Part shown: piece by piece, positions 1 to 10,814 of the stretch | How the letters are laid out: every line of letters starts with the position of its first letter | Numbering within the stretch: the first letter of the stretch is position 1 | Assembly: GCA_012064415.1 (NCBI GenBank) | Contig: SSNU01000084.1 | Span: forward strand, 1 to 64,000 | Length of the DNA stretch: 64,000 nucleotides | DNA from: Gyrodactylus bullatarudis | Lineage: Eukaryota > Platyhelminthes > Monogenea > Gyrodactylidea > Gyrodactylidae | Direction of reading: 5' to 3' | The notes under the pieces: model-generated | Database searches by the model: none | What the model was told of the DNA's origin: nothing | The model's input: only the letters and a program-made list of their open reading frames with translations | Program-made: the position numbers and the translations under genes

Positions 1-172
1 ACTATGATGTCACTTAAATGATGAAGAAGGGGTGATGATTTGAATATGTCAAAAGATTAATTTAAAACACTTTTTTATGTTATAATTATTTTGTTATTAT
101 GGACCGATAATTATCGAACAGTTTTTTTGATTTTTGATTCTGAAATACATGCTTGTATGTCCTGTTTGAATT

Positions 173-957
173 ATGTCTGATGTTGAATTCTTTGACTGTA
201 TTGAAACTCCTGTAGCCAAGCCTGAGCTAGTAGCCCCGATACAAAACAGAATCGAATACAAGAGATCATACCTTTGGCCCGATAAAGAGCCTCCAATATT
301 CTCTATTTCTCAAAAAAAAATTACAAATTTAACTCCAAATCAGTAAAGAAAATTAGTCTCGTAATAAGATATATTTATTAACTTATCCTACCACTGACGA
401 AGACGTGTGGAATCCATTGCTATCGAAACATTTAGAGTGACTAAAATGGTTGAGAATTCCTCTATTGATATAAGTTTTAATATACTTATTTTATTATAAA
501 AGATTTATTTAAGATCCAAGTCTAAAGATGACCCCAAGATTATTTGAGACAAGATCCAATACTATTTCATCAAAGGATGCTACTATGAATGTCTCTGAAG
601 ACAAGCAAAAAATCACTCAGAGAATATTCTATACGTTTCTCTAAAAATCTTCCCTCTCACAGCCAGATGAAAAATCAAAACAAATTCGGATTCAGTAAAA
701 AATTATCTAAAATTAGTTTAATAGTAATGTTTTTTTATTAAAACTTAGGTCAACATAGGTCAGCACCCAGCGACCAAAGATATAACATCCGTTCATCTCA
801 GGGTTATACCATCCTATATAGTGCCCTCCTACCTCTCAGATTCCGTTTCCAGATTAACTTGAATATTTTTAAAAACATGAAAATTTCCTCTATTTTTAAT
901 TACTTTTACAGATTTATCCTAGAGAACTTTGATTTATTTTGTTATTATTTTGCTTAA
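173..957 (+). CDS. Unrecognised multi-exon gene (tentative)
   Basis: I do not recognise this protein. An ATG at 173 opens a clean reading frame of 57 codons, starting MSDVEFFDCIETP and containing the motif YLWPDKEPP, to about 344. Further open segments in the same strand follow: about 373-438 (TYPTTDEDVWNPLL), about 500-617 (ending ITQRIFYT), and 646-678 (QMKNQNKFGF) after a 28-nt GT-AG interval. A last segment from about 749 reads QHRSAPSDQRYNIRSSQ and stays open to a stop at 955-957. The later joins are phase-compatible, but the join from the first to the second segment is not solved. The product looks mostly disordered and polar. It would end convergently with ARMC9, about 80 bp away. It could also be two small genes or partly chance open frame. 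Confidence 0.3.
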
Positions 958-1039
958 ATGCATGCATTTATTTTCTTATCAAATCTTATACATCTATTCT
1001 TGTAATAATGAGGCTTTTAGATCAAGGTCTTTAACTATC

Positions 1040-3494
1040 TCAATGTAGACAAGTGTGGAAGAGGCTTTGGAAAAGGGTTGCAACTACTCTTATGAATAGA
1101 ATTTTTCAATAAGTTCTAAATATATTATATTTTTATAAAATAGTTATGATTAACTGTTCTATTCTAGTGGAACAAAAGAATAGGATGAGTTGAAATTGAT
1201 AAAATTATCGTCTTTAAACTTACCCCTTTTTCTAAAGCATAAGTTCAGCAATAGTGAGACACTATTCTCAATTGTGGAATCCGAGAGATTATCAGAGCTT
1301 TCCAATAATTCAACGACCCATCCAACATAGTTTCTATCAATGAGGAAATTCTGGACATCTCGGCTAGAATTTTTAATAAACATTAAATAAATTGAGAATT
1401 TTTCATGCTTCGCATATATACAGGATACTAACCAATCTCAAGACATTATTCTGTTTTAAAAAGAAACTGAAAATTATTTATTGACCACTTTTCTAAGAGA
1501 AGAACTAATATTCTTTCGAATGACTTAGCAAGCTACAATATTTTATTGAGAAGTTATGACAAATTAAAAATGACTCGTTTTTAAAAACGTATGAAAATTT
1601 CCTAAAAATATAAAGAACGTTTTTAAGAGAAAAAAGAAAGAAAATTTTATCGAGAAACCATGCCTATAGAATTCGAAAATGTGATCACCTTGAAATAAAA
1701 AAAGATTGAGCCATTTTCAGGGTCTAAAAACCGTCATTTTTTGGGCAAATAACTCCTAAACTAAAGGTTGGTTTTTGAAAGAAATTGCATATTCGTTATC
1801 AGCGTATTCTGAAACCATACAAAATTCCCAATCTCAGCTATGTACCTTGAAAAAGTTTTCCAAGGGTCTTTAAGATCTATTTTTATAAAGAGTTGAAATG
1901 AATTGTATCAGCCTTGATATCGATCAAATGAAAAAAGAGCTACTTAATTCTAACTATTTAGTTCAAGAGCTAAATTACTTTTAATTCCCAAGTAGAACGG
2001 TGAAGTTGAAAAGGTTATTTTCTGTTCTTTATAAATTCAATATTCTCAAAAATACAGATTCAAACTCACTTTGTACTCATCCTCTGAATAGCAGCCAATA
2101 GATTTTCTCTCATATAAGAATTATTTTTTTCCTTTAGACACCGGAATATAAGAAAGTTGACAAAGTTCTTATGATCAAGAAAATAATGCATCCCAGCATT
2201 TGTTGATGCAAAAGCATTGATGAGACGGGAAAATTGATCTGGAACATGTTTATCCTTTCCCAGGAGACCGATGTATACCCAGCCCTTTTCGTCGTTTTCA
2301 TTCAAATCGAGTAAGTCTTGATTAATAAACTCTTTTAACCAGTGACTACGACCGGGAGCCAGAGTCTTGGTTATTCTCCAGCGTAAAGCTTGTGCTAATC
2401 TTGCCTTTGTCTTGTTGTCTCCTTCATACAAGTCGTTGCGAATCTTTTGATAATTCAAATCTGTTAAGCTATCAGTTTCATTTTCCCTCTGTTGGATGCT
2501 CAAATTTTCAAATGCCTCATTCAATCGAAGAATCGAAGATCTTGTACTGATCACTTTGGAGTTTGTGTCTCCTTGTAATTTGACGCTGAGATTAGAGTCT
2601 AGATTGCTACCTTGATTTCCATTGACCATTTTCAGATAGGTTTGTTGAATAAAGTTTTTGGGCAATGTACCAACATTAGACATTTGCTCAAGAGCCCAAA
2701 CCAAGTCAGAACAAATCACAATGAGATTTTGATAGTCTGCATAGATTTTTTGATACTTCTTTTTGTAGATAAGACTCTTACGATCATCTTCCTGCATAAA
2801 AAATGCTTAGTTTATTAAAATAAAAATGCAATAAAATATGGGGGTTTCATTTGATGTCCAAAACATACGTCATTATTCAAGCTGCTTTCACTTGAAACTT
2901 TTTCATTCACAATCAAAGAATAAAGTTTTGGATTTTTATCTCCTTTAAAATCACATATAATAACATCATCTAGTTTCGTCACAAAGTTTTCTCTCCAAGA
3001 GTCTGTTAGAAACTCTTTGTAACATTCATTAGAACCGGGATCATTCAAGAACGGCAGAGAAAAGTATTTAATTAAGTCAGGATCTTTACATATGTCTTCA
3101 GAATATTTGACGAGATATTCTTCTAAATATTTTTTCTAAATGTCAGAATTTAATATTACATTCTCCCGGCGTAATGAAAAGTAAGCATGTGACATAAGCT
3201 CTAATTCAAGGACTTCATCATTTGCAAAATTAGCGTAGAGCTTCCATAAAGAGAAAAATTTGTTCCTATCATACTCAATCAGAGAATTTTCTAAACATTT
3301 CTGCAGGAATAAATTAAAAAGGTGATTTACGATGATATCAGATTTAGAAGATATTGCAAAATCTGCTTCTTGGTGAAATACAGTGAGAGTTTTAGTGAGA
3401 TTTAGGTTTAACAAGAACTGAGTATGAATTATTCACTTACATCTTCAACTAAAGTCTTTGCATCATTGAATAACTTATTTTTTTCTTTTACCAT
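1040..3494 (-). CDS. ARMC9: ARMC9, LisH and armadillo-repeat ciliary protein
   Basis: ARMC9 acts at the ciliary base and its human form is a Joubert syndrome gene. My exons, read right to left, are 3494-3441, 3417-3160, 3135-2869, 2791-2070 and 1363-1224, all phase-consistent. Two introns are only 23 nt (3418-3440) and 24 nt (3136-3159). The start ATG gives MVKEKNKLFNDAK followed by a LisH motif (LVEDFLLNLNLTKTLTVFHQE, roughly residues 14-37). The mid region carries the family block ALRWRITKTLAPG and then armadillo repeats with RLINAFAS and MRENLLAAIQRMS. LSDSTIENSVSLLLNLC follows in the next exon. A short last exon at 1083-1040 (VATLFQSLF then stop) is tentative. It would give about 494 residues, shorter than the human protein of more than 650. 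The head faces RPL7A across 109 bp. Family call is firm; the 3' end is not. Confidence 0.85.
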
Positions 3495-3603
3495 TAATTT
3501 AAATAGCCGGAAATTTTGTAACTAACATGTTTAAAAACAAATTGTTTTCTTCAAAGTTGTTTTAATCTATTATCAATCGACCGCATTACACGAAAACTTT
3601 AGC
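3495..3603. promoter_or_regulatory. Divergent promoter region ARMC9 / RPL7A
   Basis: Only 109 bp separate the ARMC9 start codon (minus strand) from the RPL7A start codon (plus strand), so both 5' UTRs and core promoters must lie here unless transcripts are trans-spliced. The stretch is AT-rich with no obvious TATA box in a fixed position. A pyrimidine-containing stretch at 3546-3570 may hold the RPL7A transcription start. A role as shared promoter is inferred from spacing. Confidence 0.4.
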
Positions 3604-4467
3604 ATGGTTAAGTCTAAGAAGGTTAAGACCGCTAAGGGTCTTCAAAACACCAACATTCAAGTTGATGATAGCCCCTCCACTGGAAAAGGAAAGAAGGTAG
3701 CCGCTATGCCCGATTTCATGAAAAAGAACAAATCCAAGAACGTCAAAGACGCTAAAGATCCTTTGATTCAAGCTAGACCTAAAAACTTTGGCATTGGTCA
3801 ATCTATTCAACCCAAAAGAGATCTATATCGTTTTGTTAAATGGCCCCGATATATCATTCTTCAACGTAAAAAGGCTATTTTGAAGAAACGTCTCCGTCTC
3901 CCACCGCCCATCAATCAGTTTAATCAAAAATTAGACAAACAAACTACCAAACAACTTTTCGAGCTTTGCAAAAAGTATCGTCCTTTGACTAAGCATGCCC
4001 GTAAAGCTCTATTACAAGTCCGCGCTCAGAAGAAGGTTGTAGGTGGCGTGGATAAGCCAGCTCCAAAACGTATCGCCGTCAAAAACGGTATCAGAGAAGT
4101 TACTCAGGCTGTTATGAAAAAGACAGCCAAGCTCGTCATGATTGCCTGCGATGTTGAGCCAATTGAAATTGTCATTTTCTTACCTGCTCTCTGCAGAAAG
4201 ATGGGTGTCCCCTATTGCATTGTTAACAACAAGGCTAAATTGGGCTCCATTGTTAGACGCAAGAATACCACTTGCATTTGCTTCACTAAATTCAGAGATG
4301 AAGACAAATCCAAGTACACCAAGATTATTGATGCAGTTAGTACCAACTACAACTCAAGATATGACGAGATTAGGAAGCACTGGGGTGGCGGTGTTCTCTC
4401 CAACAAGTCAATGGCCAGAATTCAGAAGCTTGAGAAAGCCAAGTCAAAGGAGGTTGGCGTTAATTAA
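3604..4467 (+). CDS. RPL7A: Large-subunit ribosomal protein eL8 (RPL7A)
   Basis: This is a component of the 60S ribosomal subunit, with an RNA-binding L7Ae fold. A single exon encodes 287 residues (human about 266). The extra length is a lysine-rich N-terminal extension of about 60 residues. Recognisable blocks include [19 protein letters not shown] (about 76-94), the PPPINQF stretch, and the L7Ae core [20 protein letters not shown], then [12 protein letters not shown] and [11 protein letters not shown]. The C-terminal [10 protein letters not shown] is typical of the family. Codon use is richer in C-ending codons than neighbouring genes, as expected for strong expression. The gene lies head-to-head with ARMC9, and the next plus-strand gene (DPH7) begins about 110 bp after its stop. 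The lack of any intron is notable beside intron-rich neighbours. Confidence 0.97.
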   Translation: MVKSKKVKTAKGLQNTNIQVDDSPSTGKGKKVAAMPDFMKKNKSKNVKDAKDPLIQARPKNFGIGQSIQPKRDLYRFVKWPRYIILQRKKAILKKRLRLPPPINQFNQKLDKQTTKQLFELCKKYRPLTKHARKALLQVRAQKKVVGGVDKPAPKRIAVKNGIREVTQAVMKKTAKLVMIACDVEPIEIVIFLPALCRKMGVPYCIVNNKAKLGSIVRRKNTTCICFTKFRDEDKSKYTKIIDAVSTNYNSRYDEIRKHWGGGVLSNKSMARIQKLEKAKSKEVGVN

Positions 4468-4579
4468 TTATGCTCCCTTTTTCTTATCTTGTGAAATACA
4501 CTTATCACGGAATATTCATATAATCTTTCTTTTCATTTTATCATTCAAATCGGTCAACTTTAATCACCTTCTATTCTAG

Positions 4580-5625
4580 ACAGAAATTTTCCATAAAAAG
4601 TTTGAATATCATACCGACTGCGTGAAGTTGAATCCTAACGGTAACCAAATTGCTGTTGCAGAATATGAATTTCTTGAGGTACCCTAATAATTTACTCATT
4701 TAATTTAAGAAAACTTCGACAAGAGTCGGAGGTATAACAATAATGGAAAATGGCACTTATAAAACTCTGAAAAAATTTAAATCCTCTGGTGTCTTGGATA
4801 TGACTTGGAAACACGACGGTTTATTCTATGTTACCTCTAGTGGTACTTTAGGTACAATAGCCGACGAAGATTGTAAAGAATCTGATATTTGTAATGATAT
4901 ACTCACCTATATCGATGTTTTTGACAAAACTGCTTACGTCTCATCAACTGGTGGTAAAGTCTACGGAATTGATCTTAACACAATGAAAAATATAAGCTCA
5001 ATTTGTTCGTCAGAAACTGAGAATTGGTGCTGCTCTATAACTAAAACTGATAAATTGGCAGTTGGTTCTGATGACGGATTTGCCCGATTATTTGACCCCA
5101 AAAGTAGCTCGTTGATTTTCACTCTCAAGTAAGCTAATATTTGAATAATCATAATTATGCAAAATTTTCAAGACACGAAGCAGGTGTATGCCAGGTAAAA
5201 AACACAGATTACTCAGATTATCATCTAACAACTGGAAGGTGAGAAATCATAATTCTGAATGAGAAAATTCTGTATTAATTTATGATTATTTATGTAAATC
5301 AAGTTATGATGAATATTTGAGATTGTGGGACATAAGGAATGTATCAGAGTGTGTAACCAAAGTTCAAATCAAAGGAGGTGGAATATGGCGTCACAAGTTT
5401 ATTGCAGAAGACTTGGTCTGGATAGCCGCAATGTACTGTGGATTTTCATTGATTAACATGGACGGCGAAGAGATGCTGAGATTCAGGCCAGACTGCAAGG
5501 AATTAGCGTATGGATTGGAATTAGACGAATCACAAAGTACAAGACAATTATCTACAGGAATGAAAGGTTTGAAGATTATCACTTGCACTTTCTACGATAA
5601 CTTACTTCAAATATACGATTATTAA
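4580..5625 (+). CDS. DPH7: DPH7, WD-repeat diphthine methyl ester esterase
   Basis: DPH7 removes the methyl group from methylated diphthine on elongation factor 2, allowing the last amidation step of diphthamide synthesis in the cytosol. Exons are 4580-4678, 4710-5128, 5173-5238 and 5304-5625, with introns of 31, 44 and 65 nt. WD-type blocks are visible: DCVKLNPNGNQIAVAEYEF, VLDMTWKHDG, LAVGSDDGFARLFD, the joined LTTGSYDEYLRLWDIRN, and the family signature GGGIWRHKF with AAMYCGF, ending TCTFYDNLLQIYDY. The model gives about 301 residues without a start codon. The first listed exon has a clear acceptor at 4579 but no Met, so a small upstream exon (for example ATG at 4470, 2 nt after the RPL7A stop, donor at 4491) or a trans-spliced leader is needed. 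The stop shares four bases with the ATOX1 stop on the other strand. Confidence 0.88.
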
Positions 5626-5888
5626 CGTGTCAATATGACTTCTTTCCCTGTTTTCTTTAGCAGAGATAAAACATCTTCACTTGACAAATCTGTTCTAACA
5701 GTGACTAAATTGTTTTCGATATCAAAATCTGCTTCGATAGGAGCATCTATGAGAAGTTGTATAAACAGTTTGTGAATGCTTACCAGACTTGCTGAATATA
5801 TTTTTAATTTGATTTGAGCAACCATGGCATGTCATTTCTACGACGAACTTGTACTACAAAAAGTTATTAGATATCCTACCATGTTCAT
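5622..5888 (-). CDS. ATOX1: ATOX1 copper chaperone, three exons
   Basis: ATOX1 binds Cu(I) in the cytosol and hands it to the copper-pumping ATPases of the secretory pathway. Exons are 5888-5880 (only MNM), 5853-5784 and 5746-5622, separated by introns of 26 nt and 37 nt. The spliced product of 67 residues matches the usual length of 68. It carries the metal site MTCHGC near residue 10, the helix SNQIKNIFSK, strand DFDIENNLVTVRT and the C-terminal LLKKTGK with the conserved lysine. A longer unspliced frame from ATG 5825 crosses the second intron and lacks both cysteines. It is an artefact of reading the wrong frame (see rejected items). The gene is tail-to-tail with DPH7 and head-to-head with ORMDL, 159 bp between starts. 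Confidence 0.92.
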
Positions 5889-6047
5889 TTTAAGGTACCC
5901 AATTCAATTTAAATAAGCGGGGGGTACAATTAAAACAATGATTTGATAACTGAATCATTTCGGATGTGTTTAGTTAGGCCTAACTCTCAAAAACATCATC
6001 TAAAATCAGATTATTGAATTAGGCTTAATAGTTTATCCATCATCTAA
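5889..6047. promoter_or_regulatory. Divergent promoter region ATOX1 / ORMDL
   Basis: The 159 bp between the two start codons must hold both transcription starts. It contains a run of G at 5920-5926 and two near-copies of a TTAGGC-type motif (5971-5980 and 6019-6027). Function as a bidirectional promoter is inferred only from spacing. Confidence 0.35.
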
Positions 6048-8959
6048 ATGCAAGTGGGAACAGCAACATCTACTCCTAATCCTACCCACGAATATTTCAA
6101 CAGTCGGGGAATATGGCTTACATACGTAGTATTGTTGTTTTTATGCCACTTTATTCTCCTATGCATTCCTTTCTTTAGTGTGGCCATTGTCTGGACTTTA
6201 ACTTGCTCCATTCATAATATAGTAAGGATATTAAATTTTCTAATTATAATAATTCCAGGTTATGTATTTTATTCTCCATTGGGAAAAGGGAAGTCCGTAT
6301 GAAACTCTAGACCAAGGAAAGGCTCGTGTTCTAACCCAATGGGAGCAATTCGATGATGGAACTCAATTTTCTCCAACTAAAAAATTTCTTATTGTTGTAC
6401 CCGTTATATTGTGAGTTTATCTAACAGTAATTTTCGTGAAACTTTTTTACGAGTATTGCTTAAAATGTATTACAATTATGTGCCCTAGATAATTAACAGG
6501 TGTTTGTCTTTAAATAGAATATTGTTATAGTCTCACGCAAGCAAAGAATAAATATTTATTTTAGCCATCGAACCGATTAGGTTGAGCTGACTGTTTTACT
6601 TTTGCAGCTTCTAGGCTTACAATAAACTATTAAAAATGATCCCATGATTCATGATCCCATTATCTCCACATTTCTCTGTAATCAGAATTTTATTTTGATT
6701 TTTAACTACAAGTATTTTTTACATCCTTTAGATTTTTGTGAAATAATTGTGACGAATATAATTTTTGAAGTTGATTGATCAGGTGGAAATATTTCGAAGA
6801 TTGTAATCTCTTGCATCAGAGATTGCATTAAAAGATTGATTTTAGTTTTGATGGGAACTATATCATTCTTTTGTATAAATACAAAGAAAATTAGATATTT
6901 TTATCTTATTATTTTGACTAATAGATTAATCGAATTCATTCGAGTATTTTATTTCTGTTAATGAGCATGAATAAGTTCTCATACCTACTTTCAAATTTGA
7001 ACTTACTAATTGCCTTAATTAGACGAATAATCTAAAGTCATGGTCATAAAATTAGCAGCGGAAAAATTTAATTGGTCTAAACCTATTTTTGATGAAAATT
7101 TTTATCACTGATCAATGTTAAAATGTTGATCAGATCAATCTAATCATATCATTTTATTTAGGGTGATTTATCTTTGAATCTCAAAAATGCACCAAATTTC
7201 GATGTTTGAGCTCAGAATTAGTTCTTCAAGGACATAATTTAATCACTGTTACTTTTATGCATCAAGACCTTATTCTATTTAGCCTATTTATGAGTAACAT
7301 CATGTAAATAAAAACTCTCAAAACCATGCTAGGGACCATGCTAGAAGAAAAATCAATCGAGTTTTTTCAATTTACGTATTCCATTTAGTATGAAAGTGAA
7401 TTAGAACTTTTTGGTATTCTAGAGGGAACCACTCTCTTTCTTTCATTATTTAGGTTAAGTTTATATTTTTGTTTGTGTGACTTCTTCGCATCCAATTAGA
7501 GATAGAAAAAGATTTTAAGACTTATCCCTTGTTAACAATTAAATTAAGTAGCTAAAATACTTATAAACAAAATATATATACAGTAAAAGTCCTAAAGATG
7601 TGATGTAGAGTTAATCCTCAAAAAAATGAAAAAAATCTCTTCTCGATAGATTTTTTTTCAATTAGTCATTATTCACTCATTCACTTTTCAACATTTCACA
7701 CACCATAATTATCCTCAATTAACTTCTGTAGAGCAGAGATTACATGTAAGGGTCTAGAAAGGGTCTAATTAGTAAGGTCAATTATGTTTACGTTCACGAT
7801 AAAAATCGATTATGATTATTTTCTGATCTGTTCAATGAACTCATTTCATTTTCCAAACGAATTTAGAACTATCAAAACTTCAAATAGGCATGACTTTCTT
7901 ATTTGGTGAGCTAGAGAGCTAATTTTTTTGCAAATCATGTCTCAGATTCTAAATTTTCAGAAAAAACCGACCTAATTTTGGTCAGATTGATTTTTTTTCG
8001 AATATTCACATCTTATTAGCTCATTCCCTTTTAGGATAAAAAAATTATATTTTTCTGTGAATCGGGAGTAAAAGGTAAAAATGGTAAATTCTCATCTTCA
8101 TGTCAACTAGCTTTATGTTTGGATTGTTTCTTTACTAGCTTAAAAATTAGATAGACGCTAAGTCTTATCTCTATGACAAGATGTGTGACTTTGCCGCATT
8201 CAAAGATTAGGCTCAAGCACATATCTGAGGTCACCAAAAATTTTTAATAACAATTCAGGGAGTTTATCGAATATATTTATTAGGGCGAATCAAATACTTT
8301 TTTTCTCCGAACAATGTTTTGGCTGCAATACGAATCTGTTAGATCTAACTTGGAAAATTTTTTACTAGAATATTCAGTGCTGATTAAAAATACCTTGAGA
8401 AACTATTTCTATTTAAAATTGCATTCAAATGGCTCAAAATTGCGCTGATTCAAAAATCGGCATTTTCAATTGCGATTTGGAGTATCTAAGCAAAGTTTTA
8501 AATACATGGTTTTAGGAATAGGAATCTTTTTACGTTGAAAAATTCTCTTTAAAATGAGCTTTGCATATCCAGATGTTAAAAAATTTGCCTCTAATATTTA
8601 TAATTATTTATTTATTATAATGAATATTTCACTTTAAAGATTTAAACAGGATAAATCTTTATTAAGACCTCTTCATCTTTTATATTTTATCATTTCTGCT
8701 AGTAGTTTGAAACGTATAAAAGAATTTGAAACAGCCTTCTCTTGCCATATCTCTTCAATGAAGAGTCCATATGCCCAGATAATGAAAATAAAAGAAATAA
8801 ATTTTCTATTTTTAACCTAGGTTTCTCCTGGCCAGTTTCTACACCGAATACGATCCATACCATGGTTTCGTTAATGGTATAACTCTAGTAATTATGGCTA
8901 TAATACCAAAACTTCCCTGTCTTTATGGTGTTAGAATATTGGGAATTAATCGTTGGTAA
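6048..8959 (+). CDS. ORMDL: ORMDL sphingolipid biosynthesis regulator
   Basis: ORMDL proteins sit in the ER membrane and restrain serine palmitoyltransferase, the first step of sphingolipid synthesis. Exons are 6048-6221, 6259-6410 and 8821-8959, with a 37-nt intron followed by a 2,410-nt intron. The spliced product is 154 residues, against 153 in human. Conserved blocks include NPTHEYFNSRGIWLTYV at the N terminus, the first hydrophobic pair ending IPFFSVAIVWTLT, then GSPYETLDQGKARVLTQWEQ, the third segment FLASFYTEYDP and the C-terminal LYGVRILGINRW. Four membrane segments are visible. Every exon join is in phase. The long second intron holds only AT-rich DNA and one repeat end at about 7,890-8,115. 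Confidence 0.97.
7885..8115 (-). repeat. Foldback-family repeat, terminal part
   Basis: Located in ORMDL intron 2. It ends with CTCATCTTCATGTCAACTAG (about 8091-8110), the same terminal block seen at 63,100-63,125 and 63,190-63,225 and in reverse at 21,551 and 51,535. The upstream part shares TTTTGGTCAGATTGATTTTTT with 62,975-63,000. Only one arm is recognisable here. Confidence 0.6.
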
Positions 8960-10814
8960 ATAAATATATTACATATAATGCAATGCAAAGAATTTTTGAT
9001 TCATCACCCACCAAACATATCATCATGCATATGTATCTTAAAAACTTTGAAATGAGCCCGTCCTCCTATTCCTCAATTTTCTCCTAAAATTTTTTGATAT
9101 ATTTAAATATATTTTGTCACATACATATTAATAAATAAATGTATTATTCTATTCATCTACACGAGAATACTTTTGTTGAATGAAACCTTTACATAATTTG
9201 AACAAAGAAAAATAGAACACCGAATAGAATTTTTAAATCTCAGATTCAACAAAAAATAATCGGAAATTAGTTTTATAACAGAATTTATTAATGTATTATA
9301 AATTACAATATTAATAAAGCCATTGGTCTTGTGAAGCTTTCGACGGTGATTGTCTTCACACACCTTCTTCAGTGGTACATTTTCACGTATCACCCCTAAC
9401 AGTTGTGTCCAACCAAATTAGGGAATAGTTTTTCTCATCAAAACTTTGTACCCAGATCGAATTTTCTGACAATTTTCCAAGTCGCCAAAATGAATTACTA
9501 GATCTCAGAATTTGTTAGTTGTATTTTTTATGATTTTTATTCTGTTGAAAAACAAACAGTTCCGGCATATCTGAAAACTATTTCCAAAAAAACTTTATTA
9601 TATATTAGTGTTAAATAAGAACTGATAGGTATGAGATCATATAAAAAGTATTTTGTGTTTGATCAGCTCGTCGTACCACACTGAGAATACTAATACATTG
9701 ACCTAAGATTCAATAAATTTTATTCAAGTTGCCTGGAATAAATAAAACATGTGAATACCTGAAATTATCAATTTTTGTAAAGAGGGTCGAACTTTTCGGT
9801 CTGAACATACAGAAAATATTTCCAATAGTCAATGAAGAAACTCATTCTGAGGATTTAGAAATCAGATGTGAATCTATAGTAATAAAGCTTACGTTTCACC
9901 GGATCTCTTGAGACTACTGTTTAATTTTTGTTATTCATTCAGATTTAATGTGATCCATAGAAATATTGACCATTAGGAAAATACAAATTTTTCTTTGGCA
10001 AATTTACGCTGATTTTAAATTCGTAGCCTACATTATATTTTCTAAATTTTCAGGTTTGAGATCCTTACACAGCCAATTGGACACATGATGTGCCAGGAAA
10101 ATTAAATATAAATAGAAACGGAGGTGTGTAATTATAAGCAATGAGCGTTGAGTTACTCTACATCCACAAATTATAATTAAGCACTATCTAACCAATTTTC
10201 CCTGTTGGGTTAGAAAGTTTAAGATATTCGTTGACTACCATAAAACTTGGACATTTTTCTATTTATTACAATAATGATATCTCACTTATTTAATATGTAA
10301 TATTCTTTCAAAATAAAATGTCTATACCATTCAATGGAGGGTTCAATTTTATGTAACTTTGTGACTTTTCATTAAAATTTATCATGGGATAGTTCAATAT
10401 ATAAATTTACAACGAAATAATAATTCGTCATTCTAAATTTTCATGAAATAGGACTGAATATACCCCCACTCCCAGAGAGTGAGGAAACAAGGACAGCAAT
10501 TACGATAGTCTAATATTAGATCCCTACTAAAGTCAGTTCCATTCTTGAGTTAAAGATTGTAACTCTATAAGTTTCTTTAATCGGAACTAGGCCATTGATT
10601 GGATGACACTACAATCAGCACAGGATTCTCAAATTTATAGAAAAGCATGTACATGTAATATTTTTTCGTATAATTTGAGTATACCCGGTAATTTTGATCA
10701 AGAAGATGAATTCTTATCCTATAAATAATGCTCTCATGTACGATAAAATTTACAGAGTTGAAAGAAATTGGACAATTGTGAAACTTTAAAGGGGTATCCA
10801 AATTTATTCCAATT
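8960..10814. other. Intergenic region between ORMDL and QNG1, with a PLE relic
   Basis: No gene supported. The open frames at 9157-9393 (minus) and 9729-9911 (plus) match nothing I know and have poor codon structure. At about 9,862-9,912, read on the minus strand, there is a decayed copy of the PLE 3'-end block (CUCAAGA core, GAUCCGGU, then GAAAC), the same order as the hammerhead at 60,427-60,472 but with the catalytic core mutated. The rest is AT-rich sequence. The frame at 10577-10906 is an overlap with the QNG1 tail in another frame. Confidence 0.5.

Noticed and set aside
4142..4579. Plus-strand open frame of 145 codons overlapping RPL7A
   Set aside because: A shifted-frame shadow of RPL7A's high-GC codons.
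4650..4670. 21-nt GT-AG interval GTAACCAAATTGCTGTTGCAG in DPH7 exon
   Set aside because: Unspliced text NPNGNQIAVAEYEF is the expected WD-repeat strand. Removing it would delete conserved residues.
5195..5216. 22-nt GT-AG interval in DPH7 (GTAAAAAACACAG...CTCAG)
   Set aside because: It could be a micro-intron, but the unspliced reading is in frame and gives CQVKNTDYSDYHLTTGSYDE, which fits the WD-repeat.
5622..5825. Unspliced ATOX1-like frame lacking both copper-binding cysteines
   Set aside because: It aligns along the whole family length and looked like a metal-dead chaperone. The other frame upstream encodes MTCHGC, and a 37-nt GT-AG intron restores a normal ATOX1, so the cysteine-less version is an unspliced reading.
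9157..9393. Minus-strand open frame of 78 codons
   Set aside because: The first 25 residues look protein-like, but the remainder is AT-driven and nothing matches; no splice or promoter support.
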